64,000 nt of DNA from JADLHS01 sp964553795 (GTDB lineage: Bacteria > Verrucomicrobiota > Verrucomicrobiia > Limisphaerales > JADLHS01): positions 1 to 64,000 of the forward strand of contig CAZKMR010000004.1 of the NCBI GenBank assembly GCA_964553795.1, in the 5' to 3' direction. Shown here one piece after another: positions 36,455 to 46,300 of this stretch. A program made the translations under genes and the position numbers. Positions within the stretch are counted from its first letter, which is position 1, and the number at the start of each line of letters is the position of its first letter. The notes under the pieces are model-generated. The model was not told where the DNA came from. It saw only the letters and a program-made list of their open reading frames with translations, and ran no database searches.

Positions 36455-39022
36455 TTAGAAGGGGCGTTGCCAGCCGACGCCGAAATGGAATTTTCCATTC
36501 CCGCTGCTGTATTGGTCGTGATTGATCGGCACGCCGTAATCCAACCGGAGCGGCCCGAGTTGCGGAATGTTCAACCGCAAGCCAAAGCCCCAGTTGTCCG
36601 TGTAATTGTCCGCGTTAAAGCTGTAGGGATTCACGCCCACACTGCCAATGTCGTAAAACATCGCGAACCGCAATCCCGCGCCAGCCTCTGAATCAATCAA
36701 AGGCAAACTGTATTCCGCCGTGCCAAACCAATAGCTACTGCCGCCAATCGGTTCGACAAAGCCCGGTTCGCGCGGGCTGACCGCGCGATACCGCGTGCCG
36801 CGCAAGGAATACATGCCGCCCAAGTAATAACGTTCGTAGAACGGAACACTGTCGCCATCGAGGCCGTCCACCACGCCACCACGCGCTCCCAATTCCAGCA
36901 CGTGCCCCTTGAAAAAGCCCGGGAAATACCACGCACTCTGCAACTCGACGCGGTAGTAATCGCGCTGCCCGCCCAGATAGCTGGAAGTGATTTCGGTGTT
37001 CAATTCCGTGCGTTGGCCGCCGTTGGGCAGGCGCACGTCATTGCGCGTATCGTAGGCCAGACCCGCGCCCACTTTGGAAAGCACCGAATAACCACCCTCA
37101 CTCAAAATGGCGTTGGGCGCATTGGGCGGCACCAATTGGCGCACGCCGCCGGGCGTGGCGGGCGGCACGACAATGTTTCCGTGGATGCCGTCTTCGAGCA
37201 GAATGCCCGCGTTTTCAATATTCAGATAAACACTCCCGATCAAATCGCCCGGACCAAAAATACTGTCCAACACCAGCGGGCGCGGCAACGCCTTGCTCAA
37301 ACTGACCCGCACGCCGGAGCGAACTTCGTCATACAGATTCCCGATGCTCTGATAATCCAGCCGGCGATGATACAGTTCCGTTCCGAGTGAGAGTTTTTGA
37401 TCCAGAAACCACGGCTCGGTTAATGCCACCACGTAATCCTGCCGCTCGGTGCCCACTTGCAATTGCGCGCGAAATTTCTGGCCCCCGCCAGTGAACGTGG
37501 GCGGATGAAACAAATCGAAATTCGCCTGCGTGACTTCGACATACGCCACGAGCGAGTCAATGGAGCTGAAGCCCGCGCCAAAACTCATGCGCCCGGTCTG
37601 CTGCTCCTCCACGCCAATCAACAGATCCTTGCGATTCGGAATTTCCGTGTCCTCCGCGCGCGCCTCGACTTTGGAGAAATATTGCAACCCTTCGAGCCGG
37701 CGCTTGCTGACTTTGACCCGCGTCATGTCAAACACTTCGCCGGGAGATACAGCCAATTCGCGCCGGATGACCTTGTCCTTGGTTTTGAGGTTGCCGCGAA
37801 TTTCGATCTTCTCGATGTAAGACTTCTGTCCTTCCTCGACTTGAAAGACGAGATCCATCGTGCCGGTTTCGACGTTGGGCACGCGACGGACGCGCAGCTT
37901 GTTGGCCCGGGCCACGTCAATGTGACCGCGCGAATCGTAGAAATTCTCCACCGCCTGACTGTCCTGAGCCAACCCTTTCATGGTGAAAGTGTCGCCCTCT
38001 TTCATTTTGAATTCGCGATTCAAAGTCGCGGCTTCCGCCCAGGTGCGACGTTCGGCGGCGGCCTCCGGCGCTTTGCCAGGATCAAACTCCGGATCCACGG
38101 CCTGCGTCGGCAACATCGTCGTGCCTTCAAACTTAATCTGGCCGACCTTGTATTGCTGCCCCTCGAAAATGTGCAACCGAATCAACATCCGCCTGGGCGT
38201 CTCGTTGACGAACTCCACCTTCTGCAAATCGAAGTCAATGTAACCGTGATCGCGGTAAAATTCCTTCAACCTGGCTTCCGCCATTTCCCACTTTTCTTCC
38301 TGAAATTTGCCGTACCCTACCAGCCACGCGAAATTCCGGCGCCACCAGCCGAGCATGGCCTTGCGCAAATCTCCCCGGTCAAATGCCTCAATCCCGACGA
38401 ACTCGTAATCAACAATTTTGATCTTCGGGCTCTCGGCGATCTCAAACGTCGCCGTGCCCCGCCCGCCTCCCTCGTCAATGCTCAACGAGTATTTTACCTC
38501 CGTGCCCGAGTAACCCTTCTTCTGATACAGCTTTTGAATCTCCTGCGCGTCGGTGAACAGTTTCCGTTCATCCAGCGCTTCTCCCACTTTGGACGTGATC
38601 TTCTTCTTGATGTCGTTGTCTTTGATCTTGCTGTTGCCTTCGAGCTTGATCTCCATCAAGCGCGGATTGGCCTGCACGACATACGTCAACACCAGACCGC
38701 CGTCCTCGGCGCGATCCCGCGTGACGCGGATGTTGTAGAAGAGGTCGGTGGAATAAAGACTGCGGATGTCATCATCCACCGTCACCGGTCGGTAAGGTTC
38801 ACCGACGCGGGAGCGGATATTGCCGCGGATGATTTCTTCGCTGACGGAAGCCGGACCGGCGAACTTGATTTCGATCCGGGAAATTTTGGTCAGTTCTTCC
38901 TGCGCCCACGTAGAAGTGGCACAACAAACGACGGCGCCCAAAGCGCAAGCCCGCAGTAACTCTAATAGTCTGGCGTCACTGCCCCGGTATGTCTTCTTCG
39001 CTGACTTTCGCTGCGCTTTCAA
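36455..39022 (-). CDS. bamA: Outer membrane protein assembly factor BamA
   Basis: 855 residues. The signal peptide (CALGAVVCCATSTWA) is followed by POTRA domains beginning ISRIEIKF, with VDDDIRSLYSTDLFYNIRV in the first and AQEIQKLYQKKGYSGTEV in the second. Five are expected up to about residue 480. The Omp85 barrel then runs to a C-terminal aromatic residue in GVGWQRPF. The lid-loop motif appears as LRGTRYR and the conserved GGMYSLRG. BamA folds and inserts outer-membrane beta-barrels. The 5' end overlaps the 3' end of dnaB by 47 bases, an unusual pairing of replication and envelope genes. Confidence 0.96.
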   Translation of the reverse strand: MKAQRKSAKKTYRGSDARLLELLRACALGAVVCCATSTWAQEELTKISRIEIKFAGPASVSEEIIRGNIRSRVGEPYRPVTVDDDIRSLYSTDLFYNIRVTRDRAEDGGLVLTYVVQANPRLMEIKLEGNSKIKDNDIKKKITSKVGEALDERKLFTDAQEIQKLYQKKGYSGTEVKYSLSIDEGGGRGTATFEIAESPKIKIVDYEFVGIEAFDRGDLRKAMLGWWRRNFAWLVGYGKFQEEKWEMAEARLKEFYRDHGYIDFDLQKVEFVNETPRRMLIRLHIFEGQQYKVGQIKFEGTTMLPTQAVDPEFDPGKAPEAAAERRTWAEAATLNREFKMKEGDTFTMKGLAQDSQAVENFYDSRGHIDVARANKLRVRRVPNVETGTMDLVFQVEEGQKSYIEKIEIRGNLKTKDKVIRRELAVSPGEVFDMTRVKVSKRRLEGLQYFSKVEARAEDTEIPNRKDLLIGVEEQQTGRMSFGAGFSSIDSLVAYVEVTQANFDLFHPPTFTGGGQKFRAQLQVGTERQDYVVALTEPWFLDQKLSLGTELYHRRLDYQSIGNLYDEVRSGVRVSLSKALPRPLVLDSIFGPGDLIGSVYLNIENAGILLEDGIHGNIVVPPATPGGVRQLVPPNAPNAILSEGGYSVLSKVGAGLAYDTRNDVRLPNGGQRTELNTEITSSYLGGQRDYYRVELQSAWYFPGFFKGHVLELGARGGVVDGLDGDSVPFYERYYLGGMYSLRGTRYRAVSPREPGFVEPIGGSSYWFGTAEYSLPLIDSEAGAGLRFAMFYDIGSVGVNPYSFNADNYTDNWGFGLRLNIPQLGPLRLDYGVPINHDQYSSGNGKFHFGVGWQRPF

Positions 39023-40439
39023 ATCGTGTGTACGGTTTCAAAAAGGTCAAATGCACATCGCCCGTGGGCCCATTGCGCTGCTTGGCAATGAGCAAATTGA
39101 CCGGGATCCCGTCCGGTTGCTCTTCCAGCGCCGGCGCGTCTTCATCGTCGCTCGACGGTTTGTAAAGCAGACCGATCAGGTCGGCATCCTGTTCAATTGA
39201 GCCGGATTCACGCAGGTCGGACATGCGCGGTTTGCGGTTCTTGTCCTTTTCCAACTCGCGGTTCAACTGCGCCAACACAATGACGGGAACATCCAGTTCC
39301 TTGGCCAACGCTTTGATGCCGGCGGAGATTTCGGCGATTTCCTGCTGCCGGTTTTCCTGCGCTCGGCGCGAAGTAGAGTTGAGCAATTGCAGGTAGTCAA
39401 TGACGAAAAGCTTCACACCATGCTGTTGCCACATGCGGCGCGCCCGCGTGCGCAACTGCAAAATCGAAAGTCCCGGCGTGTCGTCAATGTAAAGCGGACA
39501 ACTCGACATCTTCCCCGCCGAACTCGTCAGCTTCGGAAAATCCGATTCGCTCATGAAGCCTTCCCGGATGTTGCGCAGGTTCACCCGTGCGTTGGAACAC
39601 AGCATGCGCAGCACGAGCGACTCCGCGGTCATTTCCAGACTGAACACACCCACCGGCAAGCGCTGATTCAACACCACCGCTTCGGCAATGTTCATCGCCA
39701 GCGAGGTTTTGCCCATTGAAGGTCGCGCCGCGATGACAATCATTTCGCCGCCATGCATGCCATCCGTCATGCGATCAAAATCGGAAAACCCCGTGGCCAG
39801 ACCGCCGAGTTGCCCCTGCCGGTTGAAATAGTTTTCCACCATTCCAATCGCCTTGTTCACGAGCGACTTCACCGGTTCGATCGTGCCGCCGGAGCGGGAT
39901 TCGCTCATCTTGAGAATGTCGCGCTCCACTTCGTCCAGCAACGAATCCACTTCGCCATCGTAGTCATACACGCGCCCCACGACATCCGTGCAGGTGTGAA
40001 TCATCTTCCGCAGCAGGAATTTCTCCTCCACGATGTCGAGGTAGTAGGTGAGGTTCGCCGCCGAAGGCACGGCGTCTTGCAGCGCGTTGAGATAAGCGAT
40101 GCCACCGATCTGTTCCAACAACCCGCGATCCTTCAACCGTTGCTGGAGCGTGATGATGTCAATCGGTTCGCGCTGGTCATACATCTGCACGAACGCTTCG
40201 TAAACTGTCTGGTGCCGGAGATCATAAAATACTTCCGGCCCCGCTTTAAGTTTTTCGATGCACTGACCCAGGCTGGTGTTTGGATCCAACAACACGCAGC
40301 CCAACACGCCCTGCTCTGCTTCGTTGGAGTGAGGCGGCAAGCGATCGGCGCGCAGCGCTTCGGCGGAAGCCGGCTTGCGCCGCCGCGTCTTTTTCAAATC
40401 GGGTGCTCCGCCCGCGCTTTCGGAAACAGAATCAATCAT
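38976..40439 (-). CDS. dnaB: Replicative DNA helicase DnaB
   Basis: About 487 residues from the ATG at 40439, chosen because the family length is 450-490 and the sequence upstream is not DnaB-like. The N-terminal DnaB domain contains PHSNEAEQGVLGCVLLD and DIITLQQRL. The RecA-like core has Walker A ARPSMGKTSLAMN, the FSLEMTAESLVLRML block, Walker B LFVIDYLQL, and SRELE-like ALAKELDVPVIVLAQLNREL with SDLRESGSIEQDAD. It unwinds DNA at the replication fork as a hexamer. A basic linker (KKTRRRKPASAEALRADR) near the N-terminus is slightly long. No intein is present. Confidence 0.96.
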   Translation of the reverse strand: MIDSVSESAGGAPDLKKTRRRKPASAEALRADRLPPHSNEAEQGVLGCVLLDPNTSLGQCIEKLKAGPEVFYDLRHQTVYEAFVQMYDQREPIDIITLQQRLKDRGLLEQIGGIAYLNALQDAVPSAANLTYYLDIVEEKFLLRKMIHTCTDVVGRVYDYDGEVDSLLDEVERDILKMSESRSGGTIEPVKSLVNKAIGMVENYFNRQGQLGGLATGFSDFDRMTDGMHGGEMIVIAARPSMGKTSLAMNIAEAVVLNQRLPVGVFSLEMTAESLVLRMLCSNARVNLRNIREGFMSESDFPKLTSSAGKMSSCPLYIDDTPGLSILQLRTRARRMWQQHGVKLFVIDYLQLLNSTSRRAQENRQQEIAEISAGIKALAKELDVPVIVLAQLNRELEKDKNRKPRMSDLRESGSIEQDADLIGLLYKPSSDDEDAPALEEQPDGIPVNLLIAKQRNGPTGDVHLTFLKPYTRFESAAKVSEEDIPGQ

Positions 40440-40587
40440 GCGGCGGACATCAAAACTCAGTTGGTGGATTCTTGCAAAGTTTTCTTCGGGAATCTTGATG
40501 ACAATCTTTTCGCATTCGCGCTGTGGATAATTCGTCACAGGTTTGCATTGTCTTTTGACGACAGTTCTGCTGACCATGCGCGCGGTT

Positions 40588-41322
40588 ATGAAATCCCTGA
40601 TTGCAGTCGTCGGATTGCTTGTCGCCCTGCCAACCGTTTTGTCCGCGGCCGAACCGGAGTCCACCGTCTTTCAGACCGGCAATCGCATCTTATTCCAAGG
40701 TGATTCCATCACTGACGGCGCGCGCAGCCGTAACAGCGATCCATTCAACGCGCTGGGTTGCAGTTACGCATTGCTGATTGCGGCCAGGCAAGGCGCGCAG
40801 TTTCCGGAGCAAAAGCTGGAATTCTTCAATCGCGGCATCGGCGGCCACAAAGTTCCCGACCTGATCAATCGGTGGCAGAAGGACGCCATTGAGTTGCAAC
40901 CGACCGTGGTCAGCATTTTGATTGGCGTGAACGACATCTGGCATCCGCTCAACGGTGGCCAGGAGGTTTCCGCCGCAAAATACGAAGAAGGCTACGAGCA
41001 GTTAATCGCGGCGACCAAGGCCGCGTTGCCCAATGCCAAGATTATCCTGCTCGAACCATTTATCACACCCGGTCGCGCCACCACGCCGAAGTGGGACGTC
41101 TGGCAAGGTCACTTGAAGGAATTTCAAGCCGTCGTCGCCCGGCTCGGTAAAAAACACAAAGCGCCTGTCGTGAAACTGCAACGGGCATTCGACGAAGCCT
41201 GCAAGCGCGCGCCCGCCGAATATTGGGTTTACGACGGGGTACACCCCAGTTACGCCGGCCATCAGTTGATTGCCGACGAATGGGTGCGCGTGGCTACGGC
41301 CACCTGGCCGGCGAAACCGTGA
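40588..41322 (+). CDS. Secreted SGNH/GDSL-family lipase/esterase-like hydrolase
   Basis: About 244 residues with a signal peptide (SLIAVVGLLVALPTVLSAAE). The SGNH blocks are in order: Ser in FQGDSITDGAR, Gly in NRGIGGHKV, Asn in IGVNDIW, and the Asp/His pair in DGVHPSYAGHQL. It is close to the rhamnogalacturonan acetylesterase-like and acylhydrolase proteins that deacetylate plant polysaccharides. It is divergent from dnaB. ATGs at 40576 and 40543 are possible alternative starts. The substrate is inferred only from the family and the pectin locus elsewhere in the window. Confidence 0.85.
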   Translation: MKSLIAVVGLLVALPTVLSAAEPESTVFQTGNRILFQGDSITDGARSRNSDPFNALGCSYALLIAARQGAQFPEQKLEFFNRGIGGHKVPDLINRWQKDAIELQPTVVSILIGVNDIWHPLNGGQEVSAAKYEEGYEQLIAATKAALPNAKIILLEPFITPGRATTPKWDVWQGHLKEFQAVVARLGKKHKAPVVKLQRAFDEACKRAPAEYWVYDGVHPSYAGHQLIADEWVRVATATWPAKP

Positions 41323-41331
41323 ACCGCTGCG

Positions 41332-42033
41332 TCACGCGGCGTGACATTGCGGCATCTGCGCGACCGGCAACTTCACGGGCAGTAACGTCACCAGCCCTTG
41401 CGAAATCGCGAAGCGCGTCAAACCGGCGATGCTGTGAATGTCGAGTTTGCGCATGATGCGCTCACGATGTGTTTCCACGGTGCGCACGCCGATATTCAGA
41501 TAGGCGGCGATTTCTTTATTGCTCAAGCCTTCGGCAATTTGCACCAACACTTCGCGTTCGCGATTGGTCAGTCGAGCGAGCGGCGTAGCCGGATCGTTGC
41601 CCGTGCCCCGCACCACGTGATTCAGAGCGACCCGGGCCACCTCCGGACTGAAATGCGTGCCGCCGGCCTGCACCGTTTCGACTGCTTGCACCAGTTCTTC
41701 GGCCGCGGCTTCCTTCAGGATGAACCCGCGCGCGCCGCATTGAATGATCCGCATCACATTCTCCGTGTTGGAATACATGGAGAGAATGAGCACTCGCACT
41801 TCGGGCATCTCGCGCCGCAACAAATCTGTCACGGCCAAGCCGTTCATGTGTGGCATGTCGATGTCCATCAGCAAAATGTTCGGCTTCAACTGCCGTGTCA
41901 GCGCCAGCGCTTCCCGACCGTCTCCCGCTTCGCCGACCACGTGAATCCGCGGCGATTGCTGCAAACACAGGTGCAGACCGCGCCGCACCACCGGGTGATC
42001 GTCCACGACGAGAATTCGAATTGTGTCATTCAT
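41332..42033 (-). CDS. NarL/FixJ-family response regulator (1)
   Basis: 233 residues. The receiver domain begins IRILVVDDHPVVRRGL, with the phospho-acceptor Asp in LLMDIDMPHMNG, Thr/Ser position LILSMYS and Lys in FILKEAA. The LuxR-type helix-turn-helix reads LTNREREVLVQIAEGLSNKE and VRTVETHRERIMRKL. The start MNDTIRILVV is typical. No histidine kinase lies in the window, so its partner is encoded elsewhere. It follows a small membrane protein gene after 34 bases and a paralogous regulator further upstream. Confidence 0.93.
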   Translation of the reverse strand: MNDTIRILVVDDHPVVRRGLHLCLQQSPRIHVVGEAGDGREALALTRQLKPNILLMDIDMPHMNGLAVTDLLRREMPEVRVLILSMYSNTENVMRIIQCGARGFILKEAAAEELVQAVETVQAGGTHFSPEVARVALNHVVRGTGNDPATPLARLTNREREVLVQIAEGLSNKEIAAYLNIGVRTVETHRERIMRKLDIHSIAGLTRFAISQGLVTLLPVKLPVAQMPQCHAA

Positions 42034-42067
42034 GCTGAGTTCCAAAGTTGGTATTCGGGCGTGAGAG

Positions 42068-42250
42068 TTAACGGTTCTGAGTGATTGGGCCGTTGTGCTG
42101 CGGCGAACGTCGGGATAACGCGCGGTCGTGGCGAACCCGGGCCAGCGCCCGGCGGGATGCCAGCAAGTAACGGATTCCCCAGCCCACGCCCAGCAAACAG
42201 AGCAGTTGCACTGCAACCATTTTGATTTGCCACCAGTGAAGTATGTCCAT
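42068..42250 (-). CDS. Small membrane protein upstream of the response regulator
   Basis: 60 residues. The start MDILHWWQIK has a strong ribosome-binding site (AAGGAG, 7 bases before the ATG). One membrane helix, VAVQLLCLLGVGWGIRYLL, is followed by a basic tail (ASRRALARVRHDRALSRR). I recognise no family. Between two response regulators on the same strand it could be an accessory or a signalling partner, but nothing shows this directly. Confidence 0.6.
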   Translation of the reverse strand: MDILHWWQIKMVAVQLLCLLGVGWGIRYLLASRRALARVRHDRALSRRSPQHNGPITQNR

Positions 42251-42400
42251 GTTTGCGCTCCTTGTTTGCATCCGCCTCCGCGGCGTTCTGACGTGCCAGA
42301 CCGATACGCCGGAACTTCCGTCCGAACAAACAAGGGCAATCCAGTTTCGTGCGTCCGGGGAAACCGTAAAACCGTCCCCGGGTCGCCCCCGGGGTGATTT
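42251..42400 (-). promoter_or_regulatory. Structured 5' leader with alternative hairpins
   Basis: On the minus strand the region between the upstream terminator and the small membrane gene can fold as CCCCGGG/CCCGGGG. It can also fold in a competing way as GGGGA...TTTCCCC, because the right arm of the first stem (CCCGGGGA) is the left arm of the second. No known riboswitch motif was recognised. It could be a promoter-proximal control leader or simple secondary structure. Confidence 0.3.
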
Positions 42401-42415
42401 CACTCGTTAGCAAAG

Positions 42416-42450
42416 GAAAACCCCCGTTCGGTGGACAATCCGAACGGGGG
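42416..42450 (-). terminator. Rho-independent terminator after response regulator 2
   Basis: The stem CCCCCGTTCGG and CCGAACGGGGG pairs perfectly over 11 bp with an 8-base loop. In the minus-strand sense it is followed by TTTTCC. It lies 44 bases beyond the stop of the regulator gene. Confidence 0.8.
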
Positions 42451-42493
42451 CAAACACACACCCAGCCAAACAACAGAACGAACAGCGGACAGC

Positions 42494-43180
42494 TTACGCC
42501 GGAACTTCGCGCTGCACCCACGCCGTCGCGTATTGCGTGAGTTCAGCGGCATCTTTCAGGTTGAGCTTCCGCTTGATCTGTTCGCGGTAATACTCAACGG
42601 TCTTGACGCTCAAATGGAGTTCCCCGGCAATTTCCTTGGTCTTCTTCCACTGACCAATCAGATGAAAAACTTCGACTTCGCGATCGCTCAAGGACTTGAT
42701 GGCGGGCTGCTGCACGTCCGTATGGCCGCGCACCTGTTGCTGCAACATCTTCGCCGCCAGCGAATCGCTGACATACACATTCCCGGCGAGCACGCGGCGC
42801 ACGGCGGGAACAATCTTCTCCAGCGCTTCCTGCTTCATCAAATAACCCAGCGCGCCGGCGCGGAAGGCAATCTCCGCATAAATGGATTCATCATGCACGC
42901 TGACGACCAGAATCGGTTTGCCGGGAAATTGCGCCTTGATGTTGCGAATCAGTTCCAATCCGCTGCTGTCCTTGAGGGAAAGATCCACCACCACGAGATC
43001 CGGATGCAACTTGGTGATCGCGTCCAGCGCCTTGCGGGCATCTTCCTGCTCGCCGCATACCACCAGGTCCGTCTGGCGATTGATCAATTGCGCGATGCCA
43101 AATCGCACCACGGCGTGGTCGTCCACCAGTAAAATTCGTTTCCGCGGATCCTGAATGTCAGTCTGAATTACGTCGTTCAT
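42494..43180 (-). CDS. NarL/FixJ-family response regulator (2)
   Basis: 228 residues. The receiver has RILLVDDHAVVRFGIAQL, phospho-Asp in LVVVDLSLKDSSG, and Lys in YLMKQEAL. The LuxR-type DNA-binding domain has SLSDREVEVFHLIGQWKKTK and VKTVEYYREQIKRKL. It is a paralogue of the regulator at 41332-42033 (both start MNDxI), but its recognition helix differs (VEYYREQ versus VETHRER), so it should bind other sites. No kinase is adjacent. It is divergent from leuS. Confidence 0.92.
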   Translation of the reverse strand: MNDVIQTDIQDPRKRILLVDDHAVVRFGIAQLINRQTDLVVCGEQEDARKALDAITKLHPDLVVVDLSLKDSSGLELIRNIKAQFPGKPILVVSVHDESIYAEIAFRAGALGYLMKQEALEKIVPAVRRVLAGNVYVSDSLAAKMLQQQVRGHTDVQQPAIKSLSDREVEVFHLIGQWKKTKEIAGELHLSVKTVEYYREQIKRKLNLKDAAELTQYATAWVQREVPA

Positions 43181-43393
43181 GCGATTCTAGCTTCAAAGTC
43201 CATTTCGACCCCAACTTTGTCCCCCGTTGATGCAAGTTAGGCGCCAACTGTGCATTTGAATGAAATGGGCCACATCCAATTGAGAAACGCCCCTCATCTG
43301 TCTTGCGCCGGGACAAACCCGGGTCAAGAACAAGACAAGCGCACAAATCCGCCATTGCCGGAAACTTTCCAATTCCGCATCATCCCGCGCTCT

Positions 43394-46300
43394 ATGGCAG
43401 GCAGTCGCAGACAATATCCGTTTCACCTGATCGAACCCAAGTGGCAGCAAACCTGGGACGAACAACAAGCATTCCGCGCGTTCAACCCCGGCGACTCCGT
43501 GCCGGACGGGCATCCCTTCGGAATCCGCCACAATCTCTCAGGCAAAACGCCTGCCGCCGCTGAGTTGCCTCGAAAGTTTTACATCCTCGACATGTTCCCC
43601 TACCCCTCCGGCGCGGGACTGCACGTCGGGCATCCGGAAGGTTACACCGCCACGGACATTCTCGCCCGCTACCGCCGCGCGCAAGGCTTCAACGTCCTGC
43701 ATCCGATGGGTTGGGATTCGTTCGGTCTGCCCGCCGAGCAATACGCGGTCAAAACCGGCCAGCATCCGCGCAAGACCACCGAGACGAACATCGCCAACTT
43801 CACGCGCCAGATCAAAAGCCTCGGCTTCAGCTACGATTGGTCGCGCGAAATCGCCACCACCGACGTGGATTATTTCAAATGGACGCAATGGATTTTCCTG
43901 AAGCTCTACAACTCGTGGTTTAATCCGGAAACGAACAGGGCTGAACCGATTGAGACGTTGAAGTATCCGGAAGAACTCCAACATGCCGACGATAAGGTAG
44001 GGCGCGTCACTCCGTGCGCGCCGTCATCGGTTGCAACAGAACGGCGCGCACGGAGTGACGCGCCCTACCCAGACGACCTCGAATCCGCCCGTCGCGCCTA
44101 CCGCGATTCCAAACGCCTCGCCTACGTCAGCGAAGCGCCAGTGAACTGGTGTCCCGAACTCGGCACGGTGCTGGCGAACGAGGAAGTCATTGACGGCAAG
44201 AGTGAGGTGGGCGGCTTTCCGGTCATCCGCAAGCCGATGCGCCAATGGATGCTCCGCATCACCGCTTACGCCGAGAAACTCCTCGCCGATCTCGACATCA
44301 TTGACTGGAGCGATTCGCTCAAGGAAATGCAGCGGAACTGGATTGGCCGCAGCGAAGGGGCGGAAGTGGACTTCGCGATTGCCGATTGCCAATTGCCGAT
44401 TGCCGATTCAAAAATCCGCGTCTTCACGACGCGACCCGACACTCTGTTCGGCGCGACTTACATGGTGCTCTCGCCGGAACACAAACTCGTTCCGCAAATC
44501 ACCACGCCGGAACAAAAGAAAGCCGTCGAAGATTACAAAGCTTACGCCGCAGGCAAATCCGACTTGGAACGCACCGAACTCGCCAAGGAAAAGACCGGCG
44601 TGTTCACCGGCGCTTACGCCATCAACCCCGTCAACGGCGAGAAGATTCCCATCTGGATCGCCGACTACGTCCTCGCCAGCTACGGCACCGGCGCCATAAT
44701 GGCTGTGCCCGCACATGACGAGCGGGATTTTGAATTTGCAACCACTTTTAACAAGAGCCTAGAAGCTAACGCGCCAAAAAATCCTGACGGAGAACCCAAT
44801 GCAACGTGGCTAGCCGAACGGGGGCTAAAAATCCGTCCAGTCGTTCTTCCTGACGACAAATATGGTCAGGTCCCGTTTTGTGATGAGGGCACGGCGATCG
44901 CCTCTCCTCCAAATCATTTTGCTCACGGAAATCCGAATTTTACACCTCCAGACATCAACGGTCTCCCCACCGCTGAAGCCAAAAAGAAAATCACCGCCTG
45001 GCTCGAAGAAAAAGGTCTCGGCAAAAAGACCATCAACTACAAACTCCGCGACTGGCTGTTCAGTCGGCAGCGGTACTGGGGCGAACCGTTCCCCATCATC
45101 TGGAAAAAGGATGCGGCGGGAAATCTCTACCACGAAGCGCTGCCCGAGAGTGCGTTGCCCGTCCTGCCGCCCACGCTCGAAGATTACAAGCCCACCGCGA
45201 CTGGTGAACCGCCCTTGGCCCGCGCGAAGGATTGGTTGAACGAAGTGCCGGGCGCAGTGCGCGAAACCAACACCATGCCCCAATGGGCCGGCTCATGTTG
45301 GTATTACCTCCGCTATCTCGACGCGAAGAATCCGAACGCCTTCGTCGGCAAAGATGCCGAGTCGTATTGGATGGGTAGCCGCCGAGGTAACGAGGCGGAC
45401 AAATCTGGTTCGGTCAATCCGCCTCCTCACGTCGGCGGCTACAAACAGCAGGGCGTCGATCTCTATGTTGGAGGAACCGAACACGCCGTCCTCCACCTGC
45501 TCTACGCGCGGTTCTGGCACAAGGTGCTGTTCGACCTCGGCTACGTCTCGACGCCTGAACCATTTTTCAAGCTGGTGAACCAAGGACTCATTCTCGGCGA
45601 AGATGGGCAGAAGATGTCCAAGTCTCGCGGCAACGTCGTAAACCCCGACGACATCTTGAAAGATTTTGGCGCGGACGCGTTTCGCCTCTACGAAATGTTC
45701 ATGGGCCCGCTGCAGGACACCAAGCCGTGGAGCACTCAGGGGGTTGCGGGCGTTTACAAGTTCCTCGGGCGCGTCTGGCGTCTGTTCGTGGACGAGAAAT
45801 CCGAGACGGCTTTTGAACAGGCGGAGACGTTGACCGACACACGTAGCCCCGGATGTGAATCCGGGGATTCCCGCCTCCTCACGTCGGCGGCTACCGAGCT
45901 GCTTGATTTAATTCTGCTCGACGGTGCGATCACCGACGCCACGCCAACTCCGGCACAGTTGAAGACGCTGCACGCGTGCATCAAGAAAGTCACCGAAGAC
46001 TTGGATGGGATGCGATTCAACACCGCCATCTCCGCCATGATGGTTTTTGTCAACGAAGCCAACACCTGGCAGACCAAACCGCTGGCGGTAATGAAAACAT
46101 TTCTGCAATTGCTCGCGCCGTTCGCGCCACATCTCGCGGAAGAACTGTGGGCGCGTTTGCATTCCACCTTCGGTCAACGCGCGCCATCCCTGCCCTACGC
46201 CGAGTGGCCGAAGTTTGATCCCGCGCTGCTCGTTGAGAGTGAGATTGAGATTCCCGTCTCCGTGAACGGCAAAATGCGCGACGTCATCAAAGTCCCCGCC

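Noticed and set aside
37457..38959. 500-codon plus-strand open frame
   Set aside because: It is antisense to bamA, whose domains are unmistakable. The translation is low-complexity and His/Arg-rich, as expected for a shadow frame in GC-rich DNA.
40440..40664. N-terminal extension of DnaB by 75 codons
   Set aside because: The added sequence is not DnaB-like and would overlap the divergent SGNH gene; the ATG at 40439 gives normal family length.
42251..42400. Cyclic-di-GMP (GEMM-I) riboswitch
   Set aside because: GGACGCACGAAAC superficially recalls the GGACGCAAAGC core, but the conserved A-rich first joint and the second stem signature are absent.
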